Shown: positions 9,692-19,760 of the stretch, piece by piece
Layout: each line of letters opens with the position of its first letter
How positions within the stretch are numbered: position 1 is the stretch's first letter
Assembly (NCBI GenBank): GCA_030374805.1
Contig: JARGSG010000025.1
Span: 496,001-560,000, forward strand
Direction of reading: 5' to 3'
Source: Gracilaria gracilis
Taxonomy: Eukaryota; Rhodophyta; Florideophyceae; Gracilariales; Gracilariaceae
Length of the DNA stretch: 64,000 bases
Position numbers and translations under genes: made by a program
Notes under the pieces: model-generated
Database searches by the model: none
Seen by the model: only the letters and a program-made list of their open reading frames with translations
Told to the model about the DNA's origin: nothing

Positions 9692-12600
9692 TTACGTTCG
9701 TTCATTTAACCGGTCTTGTTGTGGGGATGTGGATGTCGTCACGCTTCCAACAAGGCCAGTGGGTCTCCATACCATTGTGTATCTTCCAAGCAAAACGTCC
9801 GGGACGTACTTGAGAATACTGGCCGGTGTCCGGTTGAATATCTTGCTCACATCGGCGAGTGACTTAGAAAGCTTCATGGTACAGATTTCTTTCTCCCCTT
9901 CCGCGGACAGTTGAAGTCGTTCTTTGATAGCTCGGAAGAGTGTGCTTATCTCATGAAACATAGGCTGCCGAGAAATGTCTCGACCAGCGTCTTCATGATT
10001 GTGACACCACTCGCTAATATGCTCTAATAACTTGCACATGTGTTTGTCAACGAATGAGTTGCGAATCAATTCCGCGAGTAGCAGAATCTCAGAGGAGAAG
10101 AACTCCTCCGCTTGTGAAACGCAAAAGTTAGATACAACGAAAGAGCACAACTCTTTGAAAACACCTATATATCGAAGCACGCTTTGTTCGTGATACTTAT
10201 ATTGGAGAACTGTCCGAAAAGTATGCTGGGCTGCCTCCGACAACAAGCGACTCCAAGAAGCGGCAGCAATACTAAGAAGAACTACTATACCTGGCGTGAG
10301 GATAGCCTGAAACTTAGCCATGTCGCCTTTGCCCCCCAGGAGCAAAGAGTTAAGGAGATGCCAACAATTTGCCATTCTATTGGTTTCGTCAACATCCCCT
10401 AGTCCCAATACCGGAGTCAGCAGCTTCTCCCAAGTTGCTGGCTGAGTAAGGAACTCTATATTAATCGGGAGTTCAGGCATAACATACACCGCTAGATCTG
10501 TCTTATGCATAAACAGATTGAGCAAGCAAGCGATAGATGATATGAGGATTCCTGAAGCCCTTGTCGTTGTGCCTATTGAAGTGAGCAGCTTTATCCCTTG
10601 CGCTTCGACCCCACTATGTCGGATGAAAGCAATCTTCCCTGAATCTTGTAAGCCCCTTAACAGGACAATAATACATCTCACAACATGGGAGAGTAGATCA
10701 ACTCTGGATTTCGAAGTTAACTGTGACGTGCTTTCCCTCATGAACGTATCACATACTACTCTGAGAAGGTCCCCGCTTTCTGCGGAATCGGGGATACTGC
10801 CGGCGCTGGATATGAGGAGGATAAAACTCTTTGATCTCTTGTATCCAATATCATGACCAGAACTTGGCTCAGACGCAGACCTCATCCCCTGATGAGGAAG
10901 GGCTTGTAGAACATTACACACGGACGAGAGACCTCCATTTTCTGTTATGGCCTGAAACAGAACGTCATACCCCTTCGTTCGCTCAAATGTGTCCAAAACG
11001 CTTTCGACGATCACTTCTGGAATAGTGGAATGTGATAACGCATATAGGATGCTCTTAATTCCTCTCTCGTCGACCACAACCGTTGATATGATGTCGTCAA
11101 GATCGTCATTTTTGTTAATTGGATTTCTGTACCTCGACATTATTGTGTCCCATACAGAAACATCAATTGATCCGCGCTTGGAGTTAACGATTATGGATCG
11201 AAGAAGAAGTCTGTCTGCTTCAACATCAAGTGAAAGTTCTGAAGCCTGCAAAACACTGTGAATCGTTTGTTCTTCGATATCTTCCGCAGGAAAACAGAGC
11301 CCATGTTGAAAGCAAATCAGTGAAATCAGCCTAAGGAGCCGTAACTCATGAGCAACAACCCTATTGTCCTCACGTCGCAGGAGACGCAGGCGTCGCAGCA
11401 AGGCTTCAAGCAGAGCCTCAGGAGGACAAATGTCATCCACGGAATGAAGTTGGATTGCTTTATCGAGAAGAATGAAAACTGGAGAAGAAAATGACTTCGT
11501 CTCATCACCGGAGATCTCCTCCAAAATGTTTTCCTCGGAACACATTTTCGTTAATTCCCCCGTTTTGAAGGGCCGTTCAACTCCTGTGCATATTCGCCAT
11601 AGATAAAGTGGAAGTGAGTCACTTCTAGTATTCATTACCTGTCGAGGAGGATAGAATCGCCAACACCATCTCTGAATGCCGAGACGATCTTCTTCGGAAC
11701 ATGCACCGGTATGAACAAATGCTTCATCCAAACCGTGAGAAAATGTCGTGATTATGTGTTCGATATCATGCTCCGAGCATTGGAAATCCTCTAACTGAGT
11801 GGCACATCTGTCAAAAATGATGATAAGGAGCCGACGCCCCAGCAGCTGCAGCTCGTCTTTAGGACCTTTATCTACCAGCCTCTTGAACTGGGGTATCGCG
11901 GCTTGAATAATTGGAAAAGAAATGCGAATGTTTTTCTCCACGATACACTCAAGGACTCCAAGAATTAGCTCAAGTTCTTTCACGCTGGTTTTGTACCTCT
12001 TTAACAGAATTTGTAGACATTCAGCCCCATGGGGAAGATTCTCATCGGATATGAGTCGCATAATAAGTGCAACAAGTTCTGGTATCATAGCTGCTGCAAA
12101 GACTGAAGTAGGTGCAGTTGTAACAGCGGCTTTGATCACTTGGCACAAATGATGTACAGCCCCTTCAGCGTATTCTGAGATAGAAAGCACGCTGCGAAAA
12201 GCATAGCACCAATGTACTGGCTCGACTGTTGATGCCAACAAACTGAGGGCAGCCAAACTGGGCTTTATGAGCGCGTTTCGTTTCGACCGTAGAGGTGGTA
12301 AGTGAGCCTCGCGCAAACCTTCAATAAGGTATTCAAAAGCGTTAGAAAGAGTCGACTTCTTGAAGCATATGTGAAACAGCTTTGACGCATGCTCTCGAAT
12401 CAACGGCTCAGATGAAATAAACGATGCACATAAGATATCGTTGAGGATCCGTTGGTGGCGAGTTTCAAAAGAAACTCCTGAGGAATACAGATGAATCGCC
12501 GTTTGGAGAAAGAGCTGCCGAGAATCATCACAAGGCCGAGGTGGGAGCATTGCTTCCAAAAGCGATGGAATGCACAGTAGGACTTTTGGGGATACATGAG

Positions 12601-13123
12601 GAAGTACATGCTGAATCACATGTGAAGCAGCACGGTAATCTCGGGATGCATTGTGCAGAACGGCTGAGCATAAAGCATCGGCAGATGAGATGGGTATTTG
12701 TGGAAGGGTTTGTCGCGAAGTTGGTGTTGAAGGCGGGAGCAAAGAAGAAAGAAGAGGAATTGCAGGTGGAGGTGGTTCATTTCGGCAAATAATGTCTATG
12801 CAGGAAGAGATGAGCACCGCGCGAGCACCATGTGTTGGAAAATCCCAAGATGAGGCCAGAGCGGTACACAATGGAAGCAAGTCCGTATGTAGGAGCGGGG
12901 TTTTAAAGAGCGTTTCGGTGAGGGTTCTTAACACAAGCATCATCGTGGCTTCGCTGAGATCACGGGAAGGTGAACAGGGTAGTACAGCCAAAGCAGTAGC
13001 TGCGGCACGTCGGAGAGTTGGCAGAGCGCGGGGGTTCTGCAAGGTGTGCAGAGTGCAATGGAGGCATTTTGAAATGGAAAGGGCGACGGGCGGAAGGTGT
13101 GGATGACGGGTTGCGCACGACAT
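9692..13123 (-). CDS. Large alpha-helical repeat (HEAT/ARM-like) protein of unknown function
   Basis: A single uninterrupted frame of about 1,143 residues from the ATG at 13123. The frame stays open to 13408 with another ATG at 13327, so up to 68 more N-terminal residues are possible. Almost the whole protein consists of amphipathic, Leu-rich helices about 40 residues apart without catalytic motifs, the look of an ARM/HEAT solenoid. I could not assign it to THADA, AP-5 beta, Integrator or another named solenoid family. The N-terminus (MSCATRHPHLPP...) is Pro/Ala/Leu-rich, and the C-terminal 90 residues are basic. The gene is divergent from RRN3 (579 bp between the chosen ATGs). Confidence 0.75.
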   Translation of the reverse strand: MSCATRHPHLPPVALSISKCLHCTLHTLQNPRALPTLRRAAATALAVLPCSPSRDLSEATMMLVLRTLTETLFKTPLLHTDLLPLCTALASSWDFPTHGARAVLISSCIDIICRNEPPPPAIPLLSSLLPPSTPTSRQTLPQIPISSADALCSAVLHNASRDYRAASHVIQHVLPHVSPKVLLCIPSLLEAMLPPRPCDDSRQLFLQTAIHLYSSGVSFETRHQRILNDILCASFISSEPLIREHASKLFHICFKKSTLSNAFEYLIEGLREAHLPPLRSKRNALIKPSLAALSLLASTVEPVHWCYAFRSVLSISEYAEGAVHHLCQVIKAAVTTAPTSVFAAAMIPELVALIMRLISDENLPHGAECLQILLKRYKTSVKELELILGVLECIVEKNIRISFPIIQAAIPQFKRLVDKGPKDELQLLGRRLLIIIFDRCATQLEDFQCSEHDIEHIITTFSHGLDEAFVHTGACSEEDRLGIQRWCWRFYPPRQVMNTRSDSLPLYLWRICTGVERPFKTGELTKMCSEENILEEISGDETKSFSSPVFILLDKAIQLHSVDDICPPEALLEALLRRLRLLRREDNRVVAHELRLLRLISLICFQHGLCFPAEDIEEQTIHSVLQASELSLDVEADRLLLRSIIVNSKRGSIDVSVWDTIMSRYRNPINKNDDLDDIISTVVVDERGIKSILYALSHSTIPEVIVESVLDTFERTKGYDVLFQAITENGGLSSVCNVLQALPHQGMRSASEPSSGHDIGYKRSKSFILLISSAGSIPDSAESGDLLRVVCDTFMRESTSQLTSKSRVDLLSHVVRCIIVLLRGLQDSGKIAFIRHSGVEAQGIKLLTSIGTTTRASGILISSIACLLNLFMHKTDLAVYVMPELPINIEFLTQPATWEKLLTPVLGLGDVDETNRMANCWHLLNSLLLGGKGDMAKFQAILTPGIVVLLSIAAASWSRLLSEAAQHTFRTVLQYKYHEQSVLRYIGVFKELCSFVVSNFCVSQAEEFFSSEILLLAELIRNSFVDKHMCKLLEHISEWCHNHEDAGRDISRQPMFHEISTLFRAIKERLQLSAEGEKEICTMKLSKSLADVSKIFNRTPASILKYVPDVLLGRYTMVWRPTGLVGSVTTSTSPQQDRLNERT

Positions 13124-13702
13124 GGTCAGCTTGAAGTTGCAGTGGTGCGGACTACGGACGAGGGCACAAGGGCGTGGAAGTCGAGCGGGAGACCCATCTC
13201 GGCAATGAGTCGAGGCGGATGCATTGGCCTTTCGGTTTGGCGCGAAGGGCAACTCATGAACAACGAAGCGCAAGCCATTGCGCGGTGCGCCGTGCGCACG
13301 TGCCAGATTGCTGTCCAGCGCAATCATTGGCTGTTTGCGAATGATACAGTGAAGCAAGGGGTACTGCAAATTGCACACGCTATCCACCAAGCCACGTGTC
13401 GTACACACGAGCGGCCTGAGGCCGACGACAAGCAGACCTCACGCAGCATTTGGCGCGAAACGATCGACGCTGAGCACGGCGGCGACGACGGCACGCGTGC
13501 CTGTAAAGTTTATGATAGAAGGTAGCGTTAACGCTATCCTCCACGACGGCCCTGCCATCGACGGTGCCCGTCCAAAACCGCTTGTGTGCTCCAGGAGCAG
13601 CCCTTGTGCTTCGCCGACGGGTTCCCCGACGCTTTCGTACCTCGCACTCTCATCATCTGCTTCCTACCAACCTGCTGCAAGGCTAGAGACCGTTTGCGCG
13701 AG
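13124..13702. promoter_or_regulatory. Divergent promoter region, helical-repeat gene / RRN3
   Basis: GC-rich spacer between the two head-to-head genes. It contains a CAATCATTGG inverted CCAAT-type motif at 13321-13330 and several GTGCGC/GCGCAC steps. Both flanking frames remain open some way into it, so one or both proteins may start further upstream. Confidence 0.45.
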
Positions 13703-15214
13703 ATGGGCGCGCTGGTGAATGCCACCGAACATACGCCGGAACATCCAAATGCATTGAAGATTCATGTTGCGCTCGACCAGAACGCCAATCGCAACCCGCT
13801 GGAGTTTCTTCGTCTTCTTCATACTCTGTCGGGCACCAACCCCAACTCTATTGCTCCTGTTCTCACTGGACTCACTCATCATACCGTCAATCTGCATTTG
13901 CATCCACCCACTTCTCCACTGCACCAGCTAACACGCGCTGCACTCAAACTCGACCTTCATGCAATCAGCCCAACCGACAAGGCTCCGAATCCCGCCCTTC
14001 AGACCTTTGTAACGTTCCTCACCAACCTCATTTCCGCCCATGCTGACTACATAGAACCAGTGTTTAAGATGATAGCAAAGCGTGTGTTCACCATGTCTGC
14101 CGCCCAACACAGCCTGTTGGCCGCCATGGACACTGTTATATTCTCCACTCTTCGTACTTATCCACGTTCCAGAAACGTTCTCCTTTCTACGATGCAATCC
14201 AGCTACCCACATCCTGTGCGACCACCTGTTGAACATCTTTCGTTTTCCCGCGCAACTCTCCGACTTGCGAAAGAACCTGCCCTTGCTCCTTCTCTTCTTG
14301 TGACTTTGTTCGAGCGTCTCGCCGCGATTGAAGCGTTGGTTCCCCAAAAAGTGTTTGCCGGCGACTCATCTGAGCTCTGCATGGAGGCTGAACGACTTGA
14401 GCACGTTCTCTTGGAACTATGCTCTTTTTTTGAACAACGAGGAAGTCTTGAGGCCGCATTCACAGCGTACCAAATATTCATCGTGCCAGTTGATGCCGCT
14501 CGGTTTTCTCCTTATTCCCTTCTCTTTGCTGCCACCGTCAGTGACTCAGGTGATGTCCTTCATGAAGTTGTGGAAAGACTTTGGCAATCGTTTCACAACC
14601 CATCAACCCCTTTGCGCATACGGGAACGCTTCTTGGAGCACTCTGCTGCAATAGTGCTTCGGGCAAAGGCCTACGGACCGAAGCGTGTAATCAAATGGAT
14701 TTCGCGTTTAGCGGCATGGCTTAATACTTATATCGATGCTGCTAGAGGGTCCGATTTCATTGATGTTGACGTGCATTCATCTTTCTACACTGGTGTTGCG
14801 GTTCTGTTGAGAGTGATGACTGGAAGAAGCGATGCGTTTGATGATGGTGAGATGCTTAACAACATGAGATTGTACAGAATCATTTCTTGCAGCATGAACC
14901 CCACGCTAATGTTGCCTGGTCCACTTGTAGACGCTTTCGCCGAAACCATGTCAAGCAAATGCGAAGTGGACTACCGAGACGTCGTGCAAGAAAATGAAGG
15001 TCGGTTTCCACCAAGCCGCACCGTATATGGTTCAAAGAATGAATACAGATGCAGAGTTGTCGGTCCAGATGTGAGCCTTCCGAGGTTTAGAAAGAGGTTG
15101 GAAGAATATGTCTTATGGGATCCGATACGAGAAGGCGACGGCGAAGACGAAGTCGAAGAAGGGGAAAAGAAGAACGAAAAAATGGACTATGACACTGACG
15201 GGGAGGGGGTGTAA
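13703..15214 (+). CDS. RRN3: RNA polymerase I transcription initiation factor RRN3 (TIF-IA)
   Basis: Bridges RNA polymerase I to the core factor at rDNA promoters. The 503-residue product is a helical-repeat protein. The decisive stretch is about 285-415: a helix with IFIVPVDAARFSPYSLLFA, then EVVERLWQSFHNPSTPLRIR, then an ARAK helix, AAWLNTYI, HSSFYTGVAVLLRV and a block ISCSMNPTLMLPGPLVDAFA. These match the conserved RRN3 order (LWKKLQDPSNP, ARAKF, WLH.Y, FY..CQAVFY, LNPL..CLP). The C-terminus is highly acidic (GEDEVEEGEKK), as in other RRN3 proteins. The first ATG in frame is 13703, although the frame is open upstream from 13586 with only a GTG. Confidence 0.88.
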   Translation: MGALVNATEHTPEHPNALKIHVALDQNANRNPLEFLRLLHTLSGTNPNSIAPVLTGLTHHTVNLHLHPPTSPLHQLTRAALKLDLHAISPTDKAPNPALQTFVTFLTNLISAHADYIEPVFKMIAKRVFTMSAAQHSLLAAMDTVIFSTLRTYPRSRNVLLSTMQSSYPHPVRPPVEHLSFSRATLRLAKEPALAPSLLVTLFERLAAIEALVPQKVFAGDSSELCMEAERLEHVLLELCSFFEQRGSLEAAFTAYQIFIVPVDAARFSPYSLLFAATVSDSGDVLHEVVERLWQSFHNPSTPLRIRERFLEHSAAIVLRAKAYGPKRVIKWISRLAAWLNTYIDAARGSDFIDVDVHSSFYTGVAVLLRVMTGRSDAFDDGEMLNNMRLYRIISCSMNPTLMLPGPLVDAFAETMSSKCEVDYRDVVQENEGRFPPSRTVYGSKNEYRCRVVGPDVSLPRFRKRLEEYVLWDPIREGDGEDEVEEGEKKNEKMDYDTDGEGV

Positions 15215-15733
15215 TCAATGCAAACAAACGATAGTCAGTCTCCATGGAAACAACCTGGGACGTTCCTTGCACCCGAATTTGAGTATGAGTTGGTACAAAG
15301 AGGTCGCCCATGCCAAGAGATCATTCTCATTCATGAACACATGATTCACTGCTGCGTCGACAATTTTGGGCATGACGAATACGGCAGTATGATGTACAGG
15401 TACTTGAACGCGAGAAAGTACTGGATTTCCAGAAGTAACTAGAGAGAAGAGACGTGAAACCAAACTTTTCGGATCGGCGAAAGTGTCAATTGTGCAAACA
15501 GTTTCTAGGAAGTAAACTTTGATCCTACTCCTGGACCTAACATTTTATATCCCTAACAGTTTCCAAGCATTGTTTCACTTCGGCATACGTATGGGTGAAT
15601 ATAAATCTATTGATATCCGACATAGAGTCTCCGAGAACTATATTGAACTACTCACAGTCTCGGACACATCAAAATGAGATTTCGGGCTTTTGAAGCTGAC
15701 ATGCCGACATAAAGTTACACTCGCCCAAAAGGT
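15215..15733. other. Intergenic between RRN3 and the Cys-rich protein
   Basis: Tail-to-tail spacer. A 74-codon frame (15218-15442) starts 3 bp after the RRN3 stop. It has no recognisable features and is probably 3' UTR. Nothing else is seen. Confidence 0.5.
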
Positions 15734-16690
15734 TCAAAGCCCAATTCGCGTGGCGGTTCGCAGCAAGATTTCTTCCGTTTTGGTGCCGTGCCTGGCAGCA
15801 AAAGCCAAGAAAGTCAAGTCCTCCGTAGCTGAAGGTATCCTCAGTTTGGGTTGATATCTCGGGCTATTGACGTGCATTATTTCAGAACGACATTGTACTT
15901 GTGCGCAATATGAGCTCATCATCATCGCACGACCCTTATAAAGGACCATGTGTCCCGGTGTAGCACAGCTTCGGTTGGGGTCACATAACACTCTAGCACG
16001 ATAGTGCGTCGCATAGAGGAGCTGTTCTCGGTCCATGTGGCGCAAGGACTCTGCAGCGATGCAAACAGCTTCATCGAGTTCCTCAGTTTCTGAAGGTGAT
16101 TCTTGTGTGTCTGGGTCGTCTGTTTCCGAAGGCACCTCTTCTGTGTCAGATTCTTCTGTTTCCGAAGGCATCTCAGCTGTCTCAGGTTCATCCGTTACAA
16201 GACTTTCGAGAGTTGGTTCTGGAAGGGACTCCTTTGTACCCAGGGAAGCAGCACAAAATGAGGCATCGGAGGACACAGGAACGCATTCTGCTTGGTCAGG
16301 ACACTCTGAGTCGTCCTGACAGGGGGAAACATCGTTCAAAAACTTGGCCTGGGAGACATCGACACAAAATTGTAATTTAAGCGACGAAAATGCGGGTTGG
16401 ATCTGCTCAATAAGAGAGCTCGGGATTTGGGTGCAGATCTCGCCTTCGGAACATGTGTCTGCAGTTTGTCCACAAACCAATTTGAGCAAGGAATCACGCG
16501 GGATGCAGAGGCAGTATGGGTCCTGGTCGGTACATGGACTGAGACTGACTGGATCTGTGGTTCCGAAGCATTGCAACTGTGGGTTGCAGTCGTTGTCTGT
16601 AAAGCATCTGGCGAGAGAGCCACCTGTGGCGATGGAAGCAGAAAAACTTGCCACGAGACAAGCGATAATGAGAGTGGTGGCGATACTCAT
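15734..16690 (-). CDS. Secreted Cys-rich protein with PSETEE-type acidic repeats
   Basis: The 318-residue product starts with a signal peptide (hydrophobic 4-20, cleavage near ATG-GS). Residues about 27-150 contain some twelve Cys in spacings such as CFTDNDCNPQLQCFG and CQDDSECPDQAEC, which suggests small disulphide-bonded units. Then comes an acidic Ser/Thr/Glu/Pro linker (about 155-205) with three copies of a P-S-E-T-[ED] unit about 13 residues apart, and a C-terminal part with four more Cys. No enzyme motif is visible. The Cys units and linker fit an extracellular matrix or cell-wall protein. I cannot name a family. Confidence 0.65.
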   Translation of the reverse strand: MSIATTLIIACLVASFSASIATGGSLARCFTDNDCNPQLQCFGTTDPVSLSPCTDQDPYCLCIPRDSLLKLVCGQTADTCSEGEICTQIPSSLIEQIQPAFSSLKLQFCVDVSQAKFLNDVSPCQDDSECPDQAECVPVSSDASFCAASLGTKESLPEPTLESLVTDEPETAEMPSETEESDTEEVPSETDDPDTQESPSETEELDEAVCIAAESLRHMDREQLLYATHYRARVLCDPNRSCATPGHMVLYKGRAMMMSSYCAQVQCRSEIMHVNSPRYQPKLRIPSATEDLTFLAFAARHGTKTEEILLRTATRIGL

Positions 16691-18181
16691 GACAGACTGT
16701 TAGACGAGGGATGACTCGGTTATCGGATGCGGTGAAGATGGAAGCGTGCAGGAAGAGAGGCAAGCTGTTACAGATGGAAGGCGAAGTGGAGCGGGAGTAG
16801 TAAGGCAAAGCATTGCGATGACGATGAAATGATGATCCGCTGAACTGAGCTGATGGCCCTGACAGTGAAGCTGTAACAATAGTTTGGATCAGCGGTGGGC
16901 TGTACGTGTAACGTTGAAGCTGTGAGGAGGATAGACGTATCTATAGGTGGCTTGGTTTCTGCTTGCTGTGCAGTTTATGAGAAGGGGCGGAACGATTTGG
17001 TGTGATGGTGTTAGTGATGAGCGCAGCGCGGAAAGAGCAATGGTATCTACTGGAAGATGGGGTTGACGACGCATGCGATGTGGATGTAGGATAGCTCTAA
17101 ATATGTGGAGGACATGTAGATATTTCGCTGCGAATGATTACGTCAGGAGGGTGTGTTTAAAGGCGGAGTTACTGGTGGAAAAGAGGTAATATATCTGATA
17201 TCACATATGATATCTATGTAGTGTATGATACATGGCGGATTTGGCGAAGTGGACGACGGAGCGGGGAGGGGGGGGGGGCGCAAAAGAGGGAGCGCCACGA
17301 GACAAGACACGGCGGAGGCTGAAGAGCGGAAGAGCAGCGCTGCACAAGTTGTGATTTGAGCAAATTGTGAACAGCTCCAGCTCTTACAGCAGTGGAACGG
17401 GGTCCCCCTTTGGGGCCATAAACTTTACGTTCCACAAAGGGTGAGAATTGGGAATGACGTGAATCAATTAGCGCTTACAGAAACGCTCACACACAACTGC
17501 AAGAACAGCGCCGGGCGCAACGTATGGCATCCTCCGGGCGCGCTAACACGTATGAACCTGTGTACAGGAATAAACAACGTGAGCGCATGCGGCTGCCTCG
17601 ATCGCGCTGAGAATCGCAAGCTGTGCTCGCCGGATAAAGTTCAACCTCATCCAGCACGAGCTTGAAGCTGTGCTTCATTGCGTGTGCTCTGCGTTTGCGT
17701 TTGCGCTCGTGTATATGAACCTTTTACAGTCACGTCTTAATTTAGGCGATTCGCTTGATCTTACGACCAGCCTCCAGAAGGAACGAAGCAAACATAGTGG
17801 AGAGCTGTTCAACCCGCGACTGGTAAGATGTATCTACCTGTATCTACTGTAGATACGTACGCCATTTGTTCAAAAGGTGAGAGCGGCGGTAGCGTTGCTA
17901 ACTGCAGGGCGAGTGAAATTACACCGCCCTCAATCGTGCGGTCAAACATCCAGTCCACTGTGTTCGTCATGAGCAAACCTCACCAACTGTCTCCAACACA
18001 AAACTGCACTGTGGAGCGCATTATCGGCACCGAGGCGTGCAACGTACGGTGAGAGCTTGCACCCAACGACTGTGATAAGTTATCAGTGATAACTCATCAG
18101 CACCAGTCCACCAGCTCCAGCAACCGTCAACCGAACGAGAAGACACCGAATGCAGAATGGAAGCCGAATCAAATGAAGATG
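16691..18181. other. Gene-free stretch upstream of the retrotransposon
   Basis: About 1.5 kb with only short, compositionally odd frames on both strands. It holds a G run near 17267-17278 and several near-perfect short palindromes: GATATC-ACATAT-GATATC around 17200, GTATCTAC-T-GTAGATAC near 17840 and a GATA-type cluster at 18073-18093. The first part is presumably the promoter of the Cys-rich gene. No protein or RNA gene is recognised. Confidence 0.5.
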
Positions 18182-18186
18182 AAAGC
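18182..18186. repeat. Target-site duplication, left (AAAGC)
   Basis: The five bases directly before the 5' LTR are AAAGC, identical to the five directly after the 3' LTR. This is the size expected of a Ty1/copia integrase. Confidence 0.9.
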
Positions 18187-18322
18187 TGTGAGTGACGTAG
18201 TCCTGGCCACAAAGTGGAACGTGCCATAGTGTCCACACGTTCCACTCTGCGTGCAAAATAAAGGACGGCCGGCGACGGCGAGTGCTCAACTCCTCCTGGG
18301 GGTCAAGCGTCAACCCATTTCA
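18187..18322 (+). repeat. 5' LTR (136 bp)
   Basis: Starts TGTGAGTG and ends CCATTTCA. It contains an 11-bp perfect inverted repeat (AGTGGAACGTG at 18213-18223 and its complement at 18236-18246) and AATAAA at 18257-18262, a likely polyadenylation signal. It is very short for a copia LTR. Confidence 0.95.
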
Positions 18323-18334
18323 TGGTAGCATCGC
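18323..18334 (+). promoter_or_regulatory. Primer-binding site
   Basis: TGGTAGCATCGC follows the 5' LTR with no spacer. Its first eight bases complement TGCTACCA, the 3' end typical of eukaryotic initiator tRNA-Met, the usual Ty1/copia primer. Confirmation needs the host tRNA sequence. Confidence 0.7.
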
Positions 18335-19760
18335 TCCCCAATTCCTCCGACCGCACCGAGGGGGCCGAACTTCCTTTCCTTCTCCCCCCCCTGCTCCTGC
18401 CACCACTCCGCACCCTCGTCGCCTTTGTCAAACGACACTGCTGTTCGCCATCACACTCGCCCTTGCGTATCGCATCTCGTGGCCCCGCCAGGCGGCGCGT
18501 AGCCGCCATATCCTATAGCAGCACCTCGCTACCGCACCCCACTGCCGGGCTTCCGCGCCACGCCACCTGTCGCATCCCATCTCTGCGCCTCGCCGCCGTA
18601 CCTTGCAGTCACCTCGTACTGGCCCGCCATTGCTTCCGCACCGCACTGACAGGCTTTTGCACCGCGCCTTGCCACCGCATTCCGCCGGCGCACCCACGCA
18701 CCGCGCCTGGCCACCAACCCTTACCACCGCACCACCCTGCCGCGGGTGGTCCCCAACTTGACATCCGCACCTCTCTGTCGTGCCTGGTCTCCCGCGTTCT
18801 CACACTTGCACCTCTCCGCCGTGGCTGGTAAATCGCTCCTTACCTCCGCACATCCCCACCGCGCCTGTGCACCGCACCTGGTCACCGCTTCTTAAGCGCC
18901 GCTTCTCTTCCTCCGGCCGCGCCGCTTCTCTTCCTCCGGCCGCGCCGCTTCTCTTCTTCGGCCGCGCCGCTTCTCTTCTTCGGCCGCGCCGCCTCGCCTG
19001 CCGCCACCGGCCGCATCGCCACGCCTTTCTCGGCCACGCTGCCGCAACACACCCTCCTAGAGCCTACTCTGTCTAGGGGGCGTGGTGTGTTGGCGCACTA
19101 AGCATTGGGTTGTCTCTCTGGCCCAGAACTACAGGTTGAGTTTCGAAGTCTCGCTGGCCCACGGGAAGCTGCGTGGTGTCGTGTATTTAACGGGCGGGAA
19201 GCTGCGCCTGTTGATTAAGAGCCTCTGTTGCCTCCCTGATTCAGGAAGCTGGCACTTTGTTGGCAAGGACTACTCGCAAGCTGAAAACCGGCAGGGAATC
19301 GACAGGGGACTTGTACCAAACCGTTGGATCTGATATCACTCCGAATAACTGGCTCTGCTGGGGAGTGCTCTGTCTCCCGACGGTGACGGGGTGTCTCGTC
19401 GTTCAGCCCGAGTTGTCCGCGCCATCGAAGCATAACGGAGAAGATCGCCCCGCTCGTACGACGCAAGAAACTAGAGAGGGTACACTGGTGAAAACATATC
19501 TCTCTGTTAGTAACCTCCTCTGGACGTCTCGTAGCCGTAAAAGCACCTCGTTCTGAGGCACGCAGAACTTGGGAGGCCAAAGCAAAACGTGTCTCACCGG
19601 GAGAGAGTTAACCCGGAGCCAGAGGTCTGACCTTTAGGAGTACGGGGCTAGCACCCCCTGCCAGTGACTCTGAACAAGAAGAAACCCTCACCCAGTAGGG
19701 GACTGGTGAAGACTACAACCTGCAATAGCCCCTCTGCTCCCGCGTCGAGGTAACTCCGTG
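18335..19760 (+). other. Long untranslated leader of the retrotransposon
   Basis: About 1.4 kb between the primer-binding site and gag. The first 700 bp are C/G-rich with many degenerate CACCGC/CGCACC steps. A frame open from an ATG at 18322, spanning the LTR end, to 18831 encodes only a Pro/His/Ala/Leu-rich sequence without motifs. The later half is ordinary in composition. This region presumably holds the packaging and dimerisation signals, possibly an intron. Confidence 0.6.
18898..18987 (+). repeat. Four-copy 22/23-bp tandem repeat in the leader
   Basis: Two 23-bp units GCCGCTTCTCTTCCTCCGGCCGC are followed by two 22-bp units in which the middle reads TCTTCTTC. The pairs differ from each other but are uniform within, suggesting stepwise duplication. 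Confidence 0.88.

Noticed and set aside
18322-18831. 169-codon open frame at the start of the retrotransposon leader
   Set aside because: Low-complexity Pro/His/Ala/Leu sequence in a C-rich region without motifs; its ATG spans the LTR/PBS junction by chance.
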